From G963665495 sp963667575 (lineage in GTDB: Bacteria > Desulfobacterota > Desulfovibrionia > Desulfovibrionales > Desulfovibrionaceae): a stretch of 64,000 nucleotides of DNA. Positions 7,098 through 16,158 of this stretch are shown one piece after another. The position numbers and the translations under genes are program-made. The notes beneath the pieces are model-generated. The model saw only the letters and a list, made by a program, of their open reading frames with translations, was not told where the DNA came from and did not search any database. The stretch is taken from the NCBI GenBank assembly GCA_963667575.2, contig CAXXHY010000008.1:196432-260431 (forward strand), given 5' to 3'. Position 1 is the stretch's first letter. The number at the start of each line of letters is the position of its first letter.

Positions 7098-9263
7098 ATG
7101 TCGCGAGAATCCAAAGCAGTCGAAATTTCGGAAGAACGCCGTCAGCAACGGGCCTACCGGCGTTTTTTGGGATCCATGAACCGGCAGATGGAAAAAAAGG
7201 ACGCGCAGCTGACACGCTACGCGGAGATCGGGCTGGCCCTTTCCGGTGAGGAGAAACAGGGGCGCCTGCTGGAGGTCATTCTTTTTGAAGCCAGGGAGAT
7301 AACCAATGCCGACGCCGGTACGCTGTACATGGTCAGCGAGCAGGGACGGCATCTCGAGTTTGTGATCCTCCAGAACAACACCATGAAAACCTACCTCGGA
7401 GGCATCAACGGGGACCACATCGACCTGCCGCCGGTGCCTCTGTACGAGAACGGCCGTCCGAACCATACGCATGTTTCCGCCCATGTCTTTCATGCGGGGG
7501 AAATTGTCGCCATACCCGATGTCTATGATTGCGACGCCTTTGATTTTTCCGGCGCCCGGCAATACGACCTGAAGACCGGTTACCGTTCGCAGTCCATGCT
7601 GATGATCCCCATGCGTGATCATGAGAATCAGGTCATCGGCGTATTGCAGCTGCTCAACGCCAAGGACAGGAATTCGGGCGAGATCATCGAGTTCAGTGAT
7701 TCGCAGGTCACGCTCATCGCGTCCCTGGCCTCGCAGGCCGCCGCCACGGTGACCAAAACCCTGCTGATCCGCAATCTGACCGAGTTGTTCGACGCGTTCA
7801 TCAAGACCATTGCCGGGGCCGTGGAGGAAAAATCCTGCTACACGGGCGGACATGTTGCCCGTGTCAGCAGTCTGACGTTGCTCATGGCCGAAGCCATCGA
7901 CAAAATGAAGCAGGGGCCGTTCAAAGATGTTTCCTTCAATGAAAACCAGATGGAGGAACTGCGCATCGCGGCCTGGTTGCATGATATCGGCAAAATCGTC
8001 ACTCCCGAACATATTGTGGACAAGGCCGCCAAACTGGAGACGGTCTGGGATCGCATCGATCTGGTGCTGGAACGTTTCGACTGCGCCATACGGGGGGTGG
8101 AGCTCGAGTTGCTGCAGCTGCAGCTCGACCATTTCAAAGCCGGGGCAGTCCCGGAGCATGGCCTTGAACGTATCGCGGACGCTGCCTTTCATGAAAAAGA
8201 GCAGGAACTGCAGGAGAAAATCCAGGCCCTGCAGGCCGACAAGGAATTTCTGCGTCAATGCAACACGCCCGATGAGTACATGGATGATTCCCGGTTGCAG
8301 CGCCTTTGGGACATCAACAAAAAGACCTATGTGAAGGACGGCCAGACTCTGCCCCTGCTGACCGAAAACGAGTTCAGAAATCTTTCCATCCGCCGCGGTA
8401 CCCTGACACGGGAGGAGCGGCAGACCATCGAACGCCACGCCATCATCACCAGCAGCATGCTCGCGGGACTGCCTTTTCCGAAGCATCTGCGCCGTGTGCC
8501 CGAATTCGCCGGACAGCATCATGAAAAGGTCAACGGCACGGGCTACCCCTTTCGGCTGACCGGCGGGGAGTTGTCACTGCAGGCCAGGATTCTGGCTGTG
8601 GCCGACATTTTCGAGGCGCTTACCGCCAGCGATCGCCCCTACAAGAAGCCCATGCAGCTTTCCCAGGCCATTGCCATTCTCGGCCAGCTCAAGCGTTCCG
8701 GACATATCGATGCGGAAGTGCATGACCTGCTCCTGGAAAGCGGTATCATTTCCCGCTATGCCGCCGATTCGCTCAAGCCCGAGCAGGTGGATATTCCGCT
8801 CAACGGTACGAAGCAGAAAGTGCTGGAAAATGTGGACGGCAGACTGAACGCCTGGCTGGAAACAGCCCCCGCAACCAGGCGGCTGAAAGGAACAAAACAC
8901 GTTTTGGTGGGCGTACGCTCGGCCAACATGGCCATGCTGCTGCAGTTTTATTTTCGCAATACGCCTTTTTCCTGCCGCATGGTGGACAACGGCCTGGAAG
9001 TGCTGCACCTGGCGCAGCAGGAAGGCTGCGACCTGATTCTGCTGGACCACGAGCTGCGCGATCTGGACGGCATGCGTACCGCTCTGTCCCTGCGCCGGTG
9101 GGAACAGCGCCACGGGCTGGAACCGTGCCCGATTCTGGCCCTTGCCGGACAGTACTACAAGGAAACCGCTTCCCAGGCCGATGATTCGGCCTTTTCCAGC
9201 TTTCTTTCCCGTCCGCTGGACAAGGATTCTCTGCTGTTGCAGATTTCCTCGTTTCTGGACTAG
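7098..9263 (+). CDS. GAF / HD-GYP phosphodiesterase with C-terminal pseudo-receiver
   Basis: A 721-residue signalling protein, probably a cyclic-di-GMP phosphodiesterase. An N-terminal coiled segment is followed by a GAF domain (about residues 45-215; IPMRDHENQVIGVLQLLNA). The HD half (CYTGGHVARVSSL to WLHDIGKIVTPEHI, HD near 295) and the GYP half (HHEKVNGTGYP near 473-483) are separated by about 178 residues instead of the usual 60 or so. The insertion is helical and charged. From about 600 a receiver-like fold follows (LILLDHEL), but it lacks the N-terminal acidic pair and the conserved Lys, so it is probably not phosphorylated. There is no membrane segment. Start ATG at 7098; a terminator follows at 9291. 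Confidence 0.85.
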   Translation: MSRESKAVEISEERRQQRAYRRFLGSMNRQMEKKDAQLTRYAEIGLALSGEEKQGRLLEVILFEAREITNADAGTLYMVSEQGRHLEFVILQNNTMKTYLGGINGDHIDLPPVPLYENGRPNHTHVSAHVFHAGEIVAIPDVYDCDAFDFSGARQYDLKTGYRSQSMLMIPMRDHENQVIGVLQLLNAKDRNSGEIIEFSDSQVTLIASLASQAAATVTKTLLIRNLTELFDAFIKTIAGAVEEKSCYTGGHVARVSSLTLLMAEAIDKMKQGPFKDVSFNENQMEELRIAAWLHDIGKIVTPEHIVDKAAKLETVWDRIDLVLERFDCAIRGVELELLQLQLDHFKAGAVPEHGLERIADAAFHEKEQELQEKIQALQADKEFLRQCNTPDEYMDDSRLQRLWDINKKTYVKDGQTLPLLTENEFRNLSIRRGTLTREERQTIERHAIITSSMLAGLPFPKHLRRVPEFAGQHHEKVNGTGYPFRLTGGELSLQARILAVADIFEALTASDRPYKKPMQLSQAIAILGQLKRSGHIDAEVHDLLLESGIISRYAADSLKPEQVDIPLNGTKQKVLENVDGRLNAWLETAPATRRLKGTKHVLVGVRSANMAMLLQFYFRNTPFSCRMVDNGLEVLHLAQQEGCDLILLDHELRDLDGMRTALSLRRWEQRHGLEPCPILALAGQYYKETASQADDSAFSSFLSRPLDKDSLLLQISSFLD

Positions 9264-9290
9264 CCGTAATCCAGGCCTTTAGGACAACTA

Positions 9291-9315
9291 AAAAAGGGGC
9301 TTAAACAGCCCCTTT
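9291..9315. terminator. Bidirectional terminator between HD-GYP gene and paaK
   Basis: AAAAAGGGGCT, spacer TAAAC, then AGCCCCTTT. A-rich and T-rich flanks serve both strands. It lies between convergent genes ending at 9263 and 9344. Confidence 0.8.
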
Positions 9316-9343
9316 CTGATGTTTTGAATTGTGCAAAGCGGAT

Positions 9344-10639
9344 CTAATTCCCGTTGCGTTCGTCCAGGACCCGTTTGGTCTTGCCCATGGTCCGGGGCAG
9401 GGTGCCCGGAGCGATGACTTCCACTTCACAGCGCGCCAGGAGCTGCTTTTGCAGGGCCCGGCCAAGGACTTTCTCAAAGTCGGCCATGGAGCCGGGAACA
9501 TTGTCGGGCTTGTGTTCGATCTTCAGACGCAGCACGTCAAGCCCTTCGCTGCGCGTCAGGTGGATCTGGAATTCGGAGCTGAGCTCCTTGAAGTTGTCGA
9601 TGACTTCGCCGATCTGCGAAGGGTAGATGTTTACCCCGCGGTAGATGATCATGTCGTCCGAGCGGCCCATGATCTTGTCGTGGCGCGGCAGCTTCAGGCC
9701 GCAGGCGCACTCGCCCGGAATCAGCCGGGTCAGGTCCCGCGTACGGTAGCGGATCAGGGGAGCGGCCTCCTTGCAGAGCGAGGTGAGGACCATTTCCCCG
9801 ACTTCGCCGGGAGCCACGGGATTGAGGGTGACCGGATCCAGAACTTCGAGGATATAGTAGTCGGCCCAGTAATGGATGCCCTGATGGGCCTGGCATTCGA
9901 GTCCGGCGCCCGGACCGTAGAGTTCGGTCATGCCGGTGATGTCGAAGCTTTGTTCCAGTCCGAGTTTGCGCTCGAAATTGCGCCGCATCTTCGGGCTGTG
10001 GGTTTCCGCGCCGAAAATGCAGGTCTTGAGATTGATCTGGTCGGCGATGCCGCGTTTTTCCAGTTCTTCCCCCAGCAGCAGGGCCATGGAGGCCGTGGAA
10101 CACAGGCAGGTGGGCTTGAGGTCCGTGAGCATTTTGATGTGGATGTCCAGATGGCCCGGACCAACGGGAATGGCCATGGCGCCGAAATGTTCGCAGCCGA
10201 GCTGAAAACCCGCGCCCGCGGTCCAGAGGCCGTATCCCACCGCGATCTGCACCCGATCCTTGGTGGTCAGTCCGGCCAGTTCGTAGCAGCGGGCGAACAT
10301 GTGCTTCCAGGTGTCGATGTCCCGCTGCGTGTAGCATAAAATTTTGCGTTTACCCGTGGTTCCGGAGGAGGAATGGATGCGCACAACCTGGTCTTCCGGG
10401 ACGCAGAGCAGAGGCAGGGGATAGCCCGAGCGCAGTTCTTCCACCGAGGTGAACGGCAGGCGCCTGATGTCATCCAGGCTGTTGATCGAGTCCGGGCCGA
10501 TCCCGGCGTCATCCAGTCTTTGGCGGTAGGTGGCGTTGCCGTTGTAGGCGTGGGCAACGGTCCATTGCAGCCCCTTGAGTTGTTTGGCCTGCAGTTCGTC
10601 TTCCGAATAGTCGGCCAGAAAGCGGCGCGTGGTCTGCAT
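9344..10639 (-). CDS. paaK: Phenylacetate-CoA ligase family protein
   Basis: An AMP-forming acyl-CoA ligase of the PaaK family, 431 residues, the typical length. It activates an aryl acid (phenylacetate or a related compound) to its CoA thioester in the cytoplasm. The AMP-binding signature HSSSGTTGKRK is near residue 90, DITGMTELYGPG near residue 230 and YRTRDLTRLIPGECACG near residue 310; the C-terminal domain ends with GKTKRVLDERNGN. I use the ATG at 10637-10639 with AAGGAG upstream; the longer frame to 10687 lacks support. Sulfate reducers often carry several paralogues linked to indoleacetate/phenylacetate metabolism, so the exact substrate is uncertain. It is transcribed divergently from purD. 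Confidence 0.86.
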   Translation of the reverse strand: MQTTRRFLADYSEDELQAKQLKGLQWTVAHAYNGNATYRQRLDDAGIGPDSINSLDDIRRLPFTSVEELRSGYPLPLLCVPEDQVVRIHSSSGTTGKRKILCYTQRDIDTWKHMFARCYELAGLTTKDRVQIAVGYGLWTAGAGFQLGCEHFGAMAIPVGPGHLDIHIKMLTDLKPTCLCSTASMALLLGEELEKRGIADQINLKTCIFGAETHSPKMRRNFERKLGLEQSFDITGMTELYGPGAGLECQAHQGIHYWADYYILEVLDPVTLNPVAPGEVGEMVLTSLCKEAAPLIRYRTRDLTRLIPGECACGLKLPRHDKIMGRSDDMIIYRGVNIYPSQIGEVIDNFKELSSEFQIHLTRSEGLDVLRLKIEHKPDNVPGSMADFEKVLGRALQKQLLARCEVEVIAPGTLPRTMGKTKRVLDERNGN

Positions 10640-10760
10640 CTTCGTGTCTCTCCTTTGACTCTTGACCCCGGTCGCCCAATATCGCAAACTTGTTTATAGG
10701 GGAAAAATCACGTAAATTCGCGCCATCAGTCGACCGGACGTTGTGACGTAACATGAATGC

Positions 10761-10798
10761 CGTAAAAAGTGAAAACCCGAATAGGGTGGTTTTTTACG
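10761..10798. promoter_or_regulatory. Hairpin in the paaK-purD intergenic region
   Basis: Arms CGTAAAAA and TTTTTACG enclose an inner ACCC/GGGT pairing. It lies 40 bases before the purD GTG start, inside the probable purD leader. It could be a regulatory stem-loop or an upstream terminator; no known purine riboswitch core is visible. Confidence 0.35.
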
Positions 10799-10837
10799 AG
10801 AAATGATAAAAACAAACCTCAAGCGTAGGAGATAGAC

Positions 10838-12109
10838 GTGAAGATTCTGCTCGTCGGATCAGGAGGCAGGGAGCACGCCCTGGCCTGGAAACTCAAGCAA
10901 AGTCCATTGGTAACACATATTTATGTTGCCCCAGGCAACGGCGGCACAGCGCTTGAGGCCGAAAATGTGAATATCAAGGATAGCGACATCCCCGGCCTGG
11001 TCGCTTTTGCCAAGAAAAAAAATATCGACCTGGTCGTCACCGGGCCGGAACTGCCCCTGGTGCTGGGATTGACCGACGAACTGAAAAAAGAAGGCATTCC
11101 CTGCTTCGGACCGGACGGGTACTCGGCGCAGCTCGAAGGCAGCAAGGCATTCGCCAAGGAAGTCATGGATGCGGCGGGCGTGCCCACGGCGGCCTGCGAA
11201 ATTTTTACCGAGTACGAACCTGCCAAGGCCTACCTGGAAACCTGCGCCATCCCCGTGGTGGTCAAGGCGGACGGCCTGGCCGCTGGCAAGGGCGTGGTGG
11301 TGGCCCAGACCAGGGAAGAAGCCCTGGAAGCCCTGGACCTCTGCATGCACGACAAGGCTTTTGGTGATGCCGGAGCCAAGGTGGTCGTGGAGGAATGCCT
11401 GAAGGGCGAGGAAGCCTCTTTTCTGGCCTTCTGCGACGGCGAAACCGTGATCTGCATGCCTTCCTCCCAGGACCACAAGGCCGTGGGCGAGGGCGACACC
11501 GGACCCAATACCGGCGGCATGGGCGCTTACAGCCCGGCGCCGATTCTGCCCGAATCCCGCTATTCCGAGACCGCGGGCAAGGTCATCATGCCCATTGTCA
11601 AGGAAATGGCCAGACGCGGCCATCCCTTTGTGGGCATACTGTACGCGGGTTTGATGATTGACGGGGACGAGATGAAGGTTCTCGAATACAATGTCCGCTT
11701 CGGCGATCCCGAATGCCAGCCCTTGCTGATGCGCCTCAAGAGCGACCTGGCCGAGATCATGCTGGCCTGCGTCGAGGGTCGGCTGCATACGGTGGACGTG
11801 CAATACGACGAAAAGACCAGCATCTGCGTGGTCATGGCCGCGGGCGGTTATCCGGGCTCCTACCCCAAGGGCATGCTCATCGAGCGGCTCAGCCTGGCCG
11901 ACGCCATGGACGGGGTCAAGGTATTCCAGGCGGGCACGGCCTTTACCGACGGTCAGATCGTGACCTCGGGCGGCCGCGTGCTGGGCGTCACGGCCCTCGG
12001 CCTGGACCTGGCCGATGCCAAACGCAAGGCCTACGAGGCCGTGGACAAGATTCATTTCGATACGTGCTACTTTCGCCGCGACATCGGCGACAAGGGATTG
12101 AAGGCGTAA
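10838..12109 (+). CDS. purD: Phosphoribosylamine-glycine ligase (GAR synthetase)
   Basis: ATP-grasp enzyme that joins glycine to 5-phosphoribosylamine in the second step of purine synthesis; cytoplasmic, 423 residues, the normal length. Visible landmarks are the N-terminal MKILLVGSGGREHALAWKL, the lid sequence VVKADGLAAGKGVVVA (about residue 145), DHKAVGEGDTGPNTGGMGAYSP (about 215, of which the GDTGPNTGGMGAYSP part is the PurD signature) and the C-terminal domain through RVLGVTALG. The GTG start at 10838 is preceded by AGGAGATAGAC. purE follows after 27 bases on the same strand, so the two probably share a transcript. Confidence 0.95.
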   Translation: MKILLVGSGGREHALAWKLKQSPLVTHIYVAPGNGGTALEAENVNIKDSDIPGLVAFAKKKNIDLVVTGPELPLVLGLTDELKKEGIPCFGPDGYSAQLEGSKAFAKEVMDAAGVPTAACEIFTEYEPAKAYLETCAIPVVVKADGLAAGKGVVVAQTREEALEALDLCMHDKAFGDAGAKVVVEECLKGEEASFLAFCDGETVICMPSSQDHKAVGEGDTGPNTGGMGAYSPAPILPESRYSETAGKVIMPIVKEMARRGHPFVGILYAGLMIDGDEMKVLEYNVRFGDPECQPLLMRLKSDLAEIMLACVEGRLHTVDVQYDEKTSICVVMAAGGYPGSYPKGMLIERLSLADAMDGVKVFQAGTAFTDGQIVTSGGRVLGVTALGLDLADAKRKAYEAVDKIHFDTCYFRRDIGDKGLKA

Positions 12110-12136
12110 AGACGTAACAAACAGGAGTAATCAAAC

Positions 12137-12631
12137 ATGCCACAAGTAGGCATTTTCATGGGAAGTATTTCGGACGAGGAAACCATGCGTCCGTGCGTGG
12201 AGACCTTGAAGAAGCTGGGCGTGAGCTACCGTTTTACCGTGAGCTCCGCACACCGTACGCCGGAGCGTACGGAAGCTTTGGTGGAAGAACTGGAAAAGGA
12301 CGGCTGCCAGGTGTTTATCTGCGCCGCGGGCATGGCCGCCCATCTGGCCGGCGCCGTTGCCGCCCGGACCATCAAGCCTGTTCTGGGAGTGCCCATTGCG
12401 GCCTCCGCGCTGGGCGGCATGGACGCTTTGCTCTCCACGCTGCAGATGCCTCCAGGATTTCCGGTGGGTACGGTTTCCCTGGACAAGGCCGGCGCCAAGA
12501 ACGCGGCTTTTCTGGCCGCGCAGATCATTGCGCTGCATGACCCCAAGGTGGCCGAAGCCCTGGCGCAGACGCGCGCAGGCTTTAAGGATAGTGTGGAAAA
12601 AGCTGCGGCAAAGCTCGAGAGCGAGCAGTAA
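12137..12631 (+). CDS. purE: N5-carboxyaminoimidazole ribonucleotide mutase
   Basis: Class I PurE, 164 residues, which converts N5-CAIR to CAIR in purine synthesis. The substrate-binding MGSISDEETM motif is at residues 10-19, and the catalytic His lies in VSSAHRTPER near residue 43. GMAAHLAGAVAA (about 70) and a conserved VPIAASALGGMDALLSTLQMP segment follow. The start ATG at 12137 has AGGAG eight to ten bases upstream. It is the second gene after purD. The gene downstream is convergent. No PurK is seen in the window. Confidence 0.94.
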   Translation: MPQVGIFMGSISDEETMRPCVETLKKLGVSYRFTVSSAHRTPERTEALVEELEKDGCQVFICAAGMAAHLAGAVAARTIKPVLGVPIAASALGGMDALLSTLQMPPGFPVGTVSLDKAGAKNAAFLAAQIIALHDPKVAEALAQTRAGFKDSVEKAAAKLESEQ

Positions 12632-12663
12632 CCGCAGGAAGAATACGGGGCGCGGCGGGTGGT

Positions 12664-12993
12664 TCAGAACCAGTCGTACGCGTCCCGAACCTCTGGCTTG
12701 GGCGCGTTTTTGCGGGTGAGCCGGACAACTTTGGTTTCGAAAATTTTTTTGTCCTTGCTGCAGGCCGTGCAGCCCTTGGACAGAATCATGCAGCTTTCAT
12801 CCAGCTGCTCCGGAAGCACTCCGGACTCCTCCAGCAGGGCGGTGGTCCTGCCCGGTTCCCAGAGAATGGGCCGGCCGCAGTGCATGCACTCCACATACAT
12901 CAGCTCCGGATCCCAGCCTTTCCCAGCGGTCTTTCTGCCAAGACCCAGTTCCAAAGCTATGCGCTTTTGCAGGCGTACTGCGGCTTCAGTCAT
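12664..12993 (-). CDS. Small zinc-ribbon-like hypothetical protein
   Basis: A 109-residue cytoplasmic protein. A CMHCGRP pair near residue 37 and a later KGCTACS near residue 79 give four cysteines spaced as in a zinc ribbon. No catalytic family is recognised. The ATG at 12991-12993 has AAAGGAG eight bases upstream; a longer frame to 13086 would overlap the fetB-like gene. It is the last gene of a three-gene minus-strand group with an ABC exporter, and convergent with purE. A role in metal handling is an inference from this context only. Confidence 0.6.
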   Translation of the reverse strand: MTEAAVRLQKRIALELGLGRKTAGKGWDPELMYVECMHCGRPILWEPGRTTALLEESGVLPEQLDESCMILSKGCTACSKDKKIFETKVVRLTRKNAPKPEVRDAYDWF

Positions 12994-13037
12994 GACGAAT
13001 CTCCTTTGCCAGGGTGCGTATTCCCGCATCTTGCGGG

Positions 13038-13829
13038 TCAGCCGTGCCTGGGGCGAAGGCGGAGTTCTCCGCCCGGACCAAAGCACCGGTTGCGCACCAG
13101 ATTGAGTACGACCAGGGTGGCGAGCGCCGTGGAGCCGACAAGCATCAGCATCACCACGATCTGATAGCGCACCGCCAGCATGGGATCGGCTCCGGCCAGA
13201 ATCTGTCCTGTCATCATGCCGGGTATGGAGACGAAACCAACCCCCATCATACTATTTATCGACGGAATCATCCCAGCCTTTAGGGCCTGGCGCAAAATAT
13301 TTTGCGAAGCTTCCACCGGAGTGGCTCCCAGACACAGCCGCATCTCCACCTCATCCCGGCGCTGACGCAGCTGGCTGAACAGCCGTTCAAGGGAAATAGC
13401 CTGTGCATTCATGGAGTTGCCTATGATCATCCCGCCAAGGGGCAAAAAATACTGCGGCATCCACCAGGGCTCCACCTGCACGATGACCGCGGTGACGATG
13501 ATGGTCACCAGAATATAGCTGCCGAGCATGGAAAGCAGGGTCGGCAGCATGTAGGAGACGTCCTTTTCCTTGACACGCCCGTGGATGATCCGGGCCGCAA
13601 AGCCGATCATGCAGCAGAATACCAGCAGCACGGGCAGGCCCATACGCAGGCCGAAGATCAGCTTGAGGGCGTAGCCCATGACAAACAGCTGGGCAAAGGT
13701 GCGTATGGTCCCCCAGAACAGGTCCTTTTCCAGTTTGAGCCCGTACACCAGCGAAGCCCCGCCCGCGGCCAGCACGAACAGCAGACTCAGCAGCAGCTGG
13801 CCGTAACCGATATGCGCTATTTCCATCAC
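13038..13829 (-). CDS. fetB: FetB/YbbM-type ABC transporter permease (UPF0014)
   Basis: A 263-residue inner-membrane protein with about seven hydrophobic segments and the family landmarks: a central MIIGNSMNAQAISLERL segment (near 135) and MMGVGFVSIPGMMTGQILAGADP (near 195, shown as two parts of one conserved stretch: MMGVGFVSIP and GMMTGQILAG). It matches the UPF0014 family, whose E. coli member FetB acts with FetA in iron export and oxidative stress tolerance. The ATG overlaps the ATPase gene stop by four bases (ATGA). The gene pair and length are standard. Iron as substrate is taken from the E. coli system and is not proven here. Confidence 0.85.
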   Translation of the reverse strand: MMEIAHIGYGQLLLSLLFVLAAGGASLVYGLKLEKDLFWGTIRTFAQLFVMGYALKLIFGLRMGLPVLLVFCCMIGFAARIIHGRVKEKDVSYMLPTLLSMLGSYILVTIIVTAVIVQVEPWWMPQYFLPLGGMIIGNSMNAQAISLERLFSQLRQRRDEVEMRLCLGATPVEASQNILRQALKAGMIPSINSMMGVGFVSIPGMMTGQILAGADPMLAVRYQIVVMLMLVGSTALATLVVLNLVRNRCFGPGGELRLRPRHG

Positions 13830-14563
13830 AACACCTCGACGAGAGCGGTTTGGGGTTCTGATTTCTGCCGGGCGGGTTCCTGGGTCAAAATTTCGGCGCG
13901 ACCGTCGGCAATCCGGATAGTCATCGGGTTCGGAACGTTGCGCGGGATGTATTCCTGGTGGCTGACGAACAGTACGGAAATGCCCTTTTCCCGGTTCAGT
14001 TTTTCGACGACATCCTCCACCAGGGTCCGGTTTTCGGCATCCAGCGCACTGGTGGGCTCGTCCAGTAAAAGCAGCATGGGTTCCAGCTGCAGCGTACGCA
14101 GCAGACAGAGCCGCTGGCGTTGGCCGCCGGAAAGGTTCAGCGCGTTTTCCTGGAGCGAAATCTCTGGTATGAATTCCTCGAGGACTTTTTGCAGTTCAGC
14201 GTCCGTTGGCGGCTGAAGATCCCTGTTCTGCTGAAAGCTGAAGGGGAGGAGCAGGTTTTCTCTGACGGATCCGTCGAGCACCACAGGCGTTTGCTGTACG
14301 TAGGCCATTTTCCGGCGCAGCAGGCTGGGCGGATAACTGCGTATGGATTGTCCGTTGAACAGAATCTCCCCTTGCTGCGTTTCCTCCAGGCGGTTGCACA
14401 GCCGCAGCAGCGTGGATTTGCCCGTACCGGAGGGCCCTTTGACCAGGGCAAAACCTCCTTTGGGCAAGCGCAGGTCCAGGTCATCAAACAGACGTTTTCC
14501 GTTTGAAAAACTGAAAGCAATTTTACAACATTCTATAATGAAAGGATGTTCTGTTTCTGGCAT
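13826..14563 (-). CDS. fetA: FetA/YbbL-type ABC transporter ATP-binding protein
   Basis: The ATPase partner of the FetB-like permease, 245 residues. Walker A is GPSGTGKS (about residue 45), the Q-loop lies in MAYVQQTPV, the ABC signature is NLSGGQRQRL (about 150), Walker B is LLLLDEPTSALD and the switch His lies in LFVSHQEY. I prefer the ATG at 14561-14563 (GAGGTA upstream, product beginning MPETEHPF); the frame is open to 14665 but the extra residues look like leader sequence. A perfect 20-bp palindrome lies about 40 bases upstream. Operon with fetB and the zinc-ribbon-like gene. Confidence 0.86.
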   Translation of the reverse strand: MPETEHPFIIECCKIAFSFSNGKRLFDDLDLRLPKGGFALVKGPSGTGKSTLLRLCNRLEETQQGEILFNGQSIRSYPPSLLRRKMAYVQQTPVVLDGSVRENLLLPFSFQQNRDLQPPTDAELQKVLEEFIPEISLQENALNLSGGQRQRLCLLRTLQLEPMLLLLDEPTSALDAENRTLVEDVVEKLNREKGISVLFVSHQEYIPRNVPNPMTIRIADGRAEILTQEPARQKSEPQTALVEVL

Positions 14564-14602
14564 GAGTTGTGCTACCTCAGAGGGCAATACGGCGTGCCCG
14601 TA

Positions 14603-14622
14603 TTCCTGTGCCGGCACAGGAA
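14603..14622. promoter_or_regulatory. Perfect 20-bp palindrome upstream of fetAB
   Basis: TTCCTGTGCCGGCACAGGAA is fully self-complementary. It lies 40 bases upstream of the fetA start and about 190 bases from the divergent secreted-protein gene. It is a candidate dimeric-repressor operator. It does not look like a Fur box. Confidence 0.5.
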
Positions 14623-14809
14623 AACAGGCAAGACCGTAGAAATTAAAAGGGGATACAGTAATCAAAAATGTTACGGGCAGAGATGAAAAAAAGCAACCAG
14701 GAAAACAGACTGTCGTGAAACCGACGGACGCCCGATTCAGCGGGTGCCTGGATAGCCAGAATCGAAAGACCCGGACACAACAATTCTAGTGCAACAGGAG
14801 GTCGTTGCA

Positions 14810-16045
14810 ATGTCAGGTAACAAAGGGGTTCATTTTTTTTGCCGCAGGCCGTATTCGATGTTGCTGACGCTGGGGCTGGTCGCTTTGCTGCTGGCCTGGC
14901 CCGCCATAAATTCGTACGCCGTATCCATATCCAGTACGCAGTCCGTACCCACGGTGTCCATCACCGACTATTCTTTTGAAGACGGCGAGCTGGTGGTGGA
15001 GTGCGATGTCGTATCGGACGGCGGGATCAGCGTGAGCGATCGGGGGGTTGTCTGGGGTACGAGCGAAAATCCGACTATTGCCGATTCATTGGTATCCAAG
15101 GGCTCGGGAACCGGCGACTACACTGCGACCATCACGGGGCTGGCTGACAACACCACCTATTACGTACGGGCCTATGCCACCAACACGGACGGCACGGCCT
15201 ACTCCGGACAGTTGACCATCACCGTGGGAACGCCCACCATATCCACTGAAGCCGTACATGGCGTTACAGCCTCCACGGCCTGGAGCGGCGGCAACATCAC
15301 CTCCGACGGCGGAGCCACCATCACGGCCTACGGCATTTGCTGGGGCACTACGGCGGAGCCTACCATTGATTTTGACGACAGCACCAATGAAGGCGAAGGC
15401 ACGGCGGAATTCGCCAGCCAAATGACCGGACTCGTGGCCGGAACCACCTATTACGTACGGGCTTATGCCCAGACCAGCAGTACCGTGGCCTACGGCGAGA
15501 CCTATTCCTTTGTCCCGGACGATACGGTTTCCGCCTACATGATCTGGCACAACCAGGACAGCGGCAAGGTGATCTGGTGGAAACTCAACAACGAGGGCAA
15601 CCAGCTGGACGGCAATCAGGGCAGCGGCTGGGATTACGTCTCCGAAGACATTACCCTGAGCAGCAACTGGAGCCTGGCCGGTACCACCGTTGTGGGCGAT
15701 TACGATACGTTGATCTGGCACAATCAGAAGAGCGGCAAGATCGCCTACTGGAAACTGAACAGCGACAAGACCCTGAAAAATGGCGACCAGGGCGATGGTT
15801 GGGATTTCGTGGCCCCCACCATTACACTGAGCTCCACCTGGAAGCTGGTGAACGTACGGAACATCGACTCGGAAAAAACCCTGTTCTGGTTCAACGAGAA
15901 AAACGGCAAGGCGGCCTGGTGGAAGCTCACCGACGAATGTTACATCAAGAACGAGACCAAGGGCGAAGGCTGGGATTTCGCGTCCGACGATGAGAATGTC
16001 CTGGGATCGGAATGGAATCTTGCCGGAGTGATCGACGCCAATTAA
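14810..16045 (+). CDS. Secreted protein with FN3-like modules and C-terminal WKL repeats
   Basis: About 411 residues from the ATG at 14810, which has AGGAGG eight bases upstream (the frame opens at a GTG at 14789). A signal peptide is visible (basic start, SMLLTLGLVALLLAWPA, cleavage near NSYA). Two FN3-like modules follow (about residues 40-145 and 146-235), each with a GVVWGTS/GICWGTT turn and the TTYYVRAYA strand. The C-terminal half holds three repeats of about 50 residues with the pattern IWHNQ-SGK-WKL-GxGWD. No enzyme motif is seen; it is probably an extracellular binding or adhesion protein. The FN3-like module recurs in the proteins at 55224-56867 and 63530-64000, so these belong to one local family. 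A terminator follows. Confidence 0.72.
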   Translation: MSGNKGVHFFCRRPYSMLLTLGLVALLLAWPAINSYAVSISSTQSVPTVSITDYSFEDGELVVECDVVSDGGISVSDRGVVWGTSENPTIADSLVSKGSGTGDYTATITGLADNTTYYVRAYATNTDGTAYSGQLTITVGTPTISTEAVHGVTASTAWSGGNITSDGGATITAYGICWGTTAEPTIDFDDSTNEGEGTAEFASQMTGLVAGTTYYVRAYAQTSSTVAYGETYSFVPDDTVSAYMIWHNQDSGKVIWWKLNNEGNQLDGNQGSGWDYVSEDITLSSNWSLAGTTVVGDYDTLIWHNQKSGKIAYWKLNSDKTLKNGDQGDGWDFVAPTITLSSTWKLVNVRNIDSEKTLFWFNEKNGKAAWWKLTDECYIKNETKGEGWDFASDDENVLGSEWNLAGVIDAN

Positions 16046-16075
16046 CGAACTGACGACCTCTGCACAAGGACGTAT

Positions 16076-16107
16076 AACCGGGGCGCCTGCAAGCGTCCCG
16101 GTTTTTT
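16076..16107 (+). terminator. Intrinsic terminator after the FN3-like gene
   Basis: Arms AACCGGGGCGC and GCGTCCCGGTT (one G-T pair), followed by a six-T run at 16102-16107. It lies 30 bases after the stop and before mutL. Confidence 0.85.
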
Positions 16108-16158
16108 CATGCGTATTGCCGGTTGACAGATCCGCCGGGAAGCAACAACTATACTGGT

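Noticed and set aside
14680..14790. Possible cyclic-di-GMP (GEMM-like) riboswitch before the FN3-like gene
   Set aside because: A small GTCG/CGAC hairpin, GGACGC and GGATAGCC are suggestive, but the conserved GCAAAG-type core and a convincing receptor helix are missing. A covariance-model search (Rfam RF01051 and RF01786) would decide.
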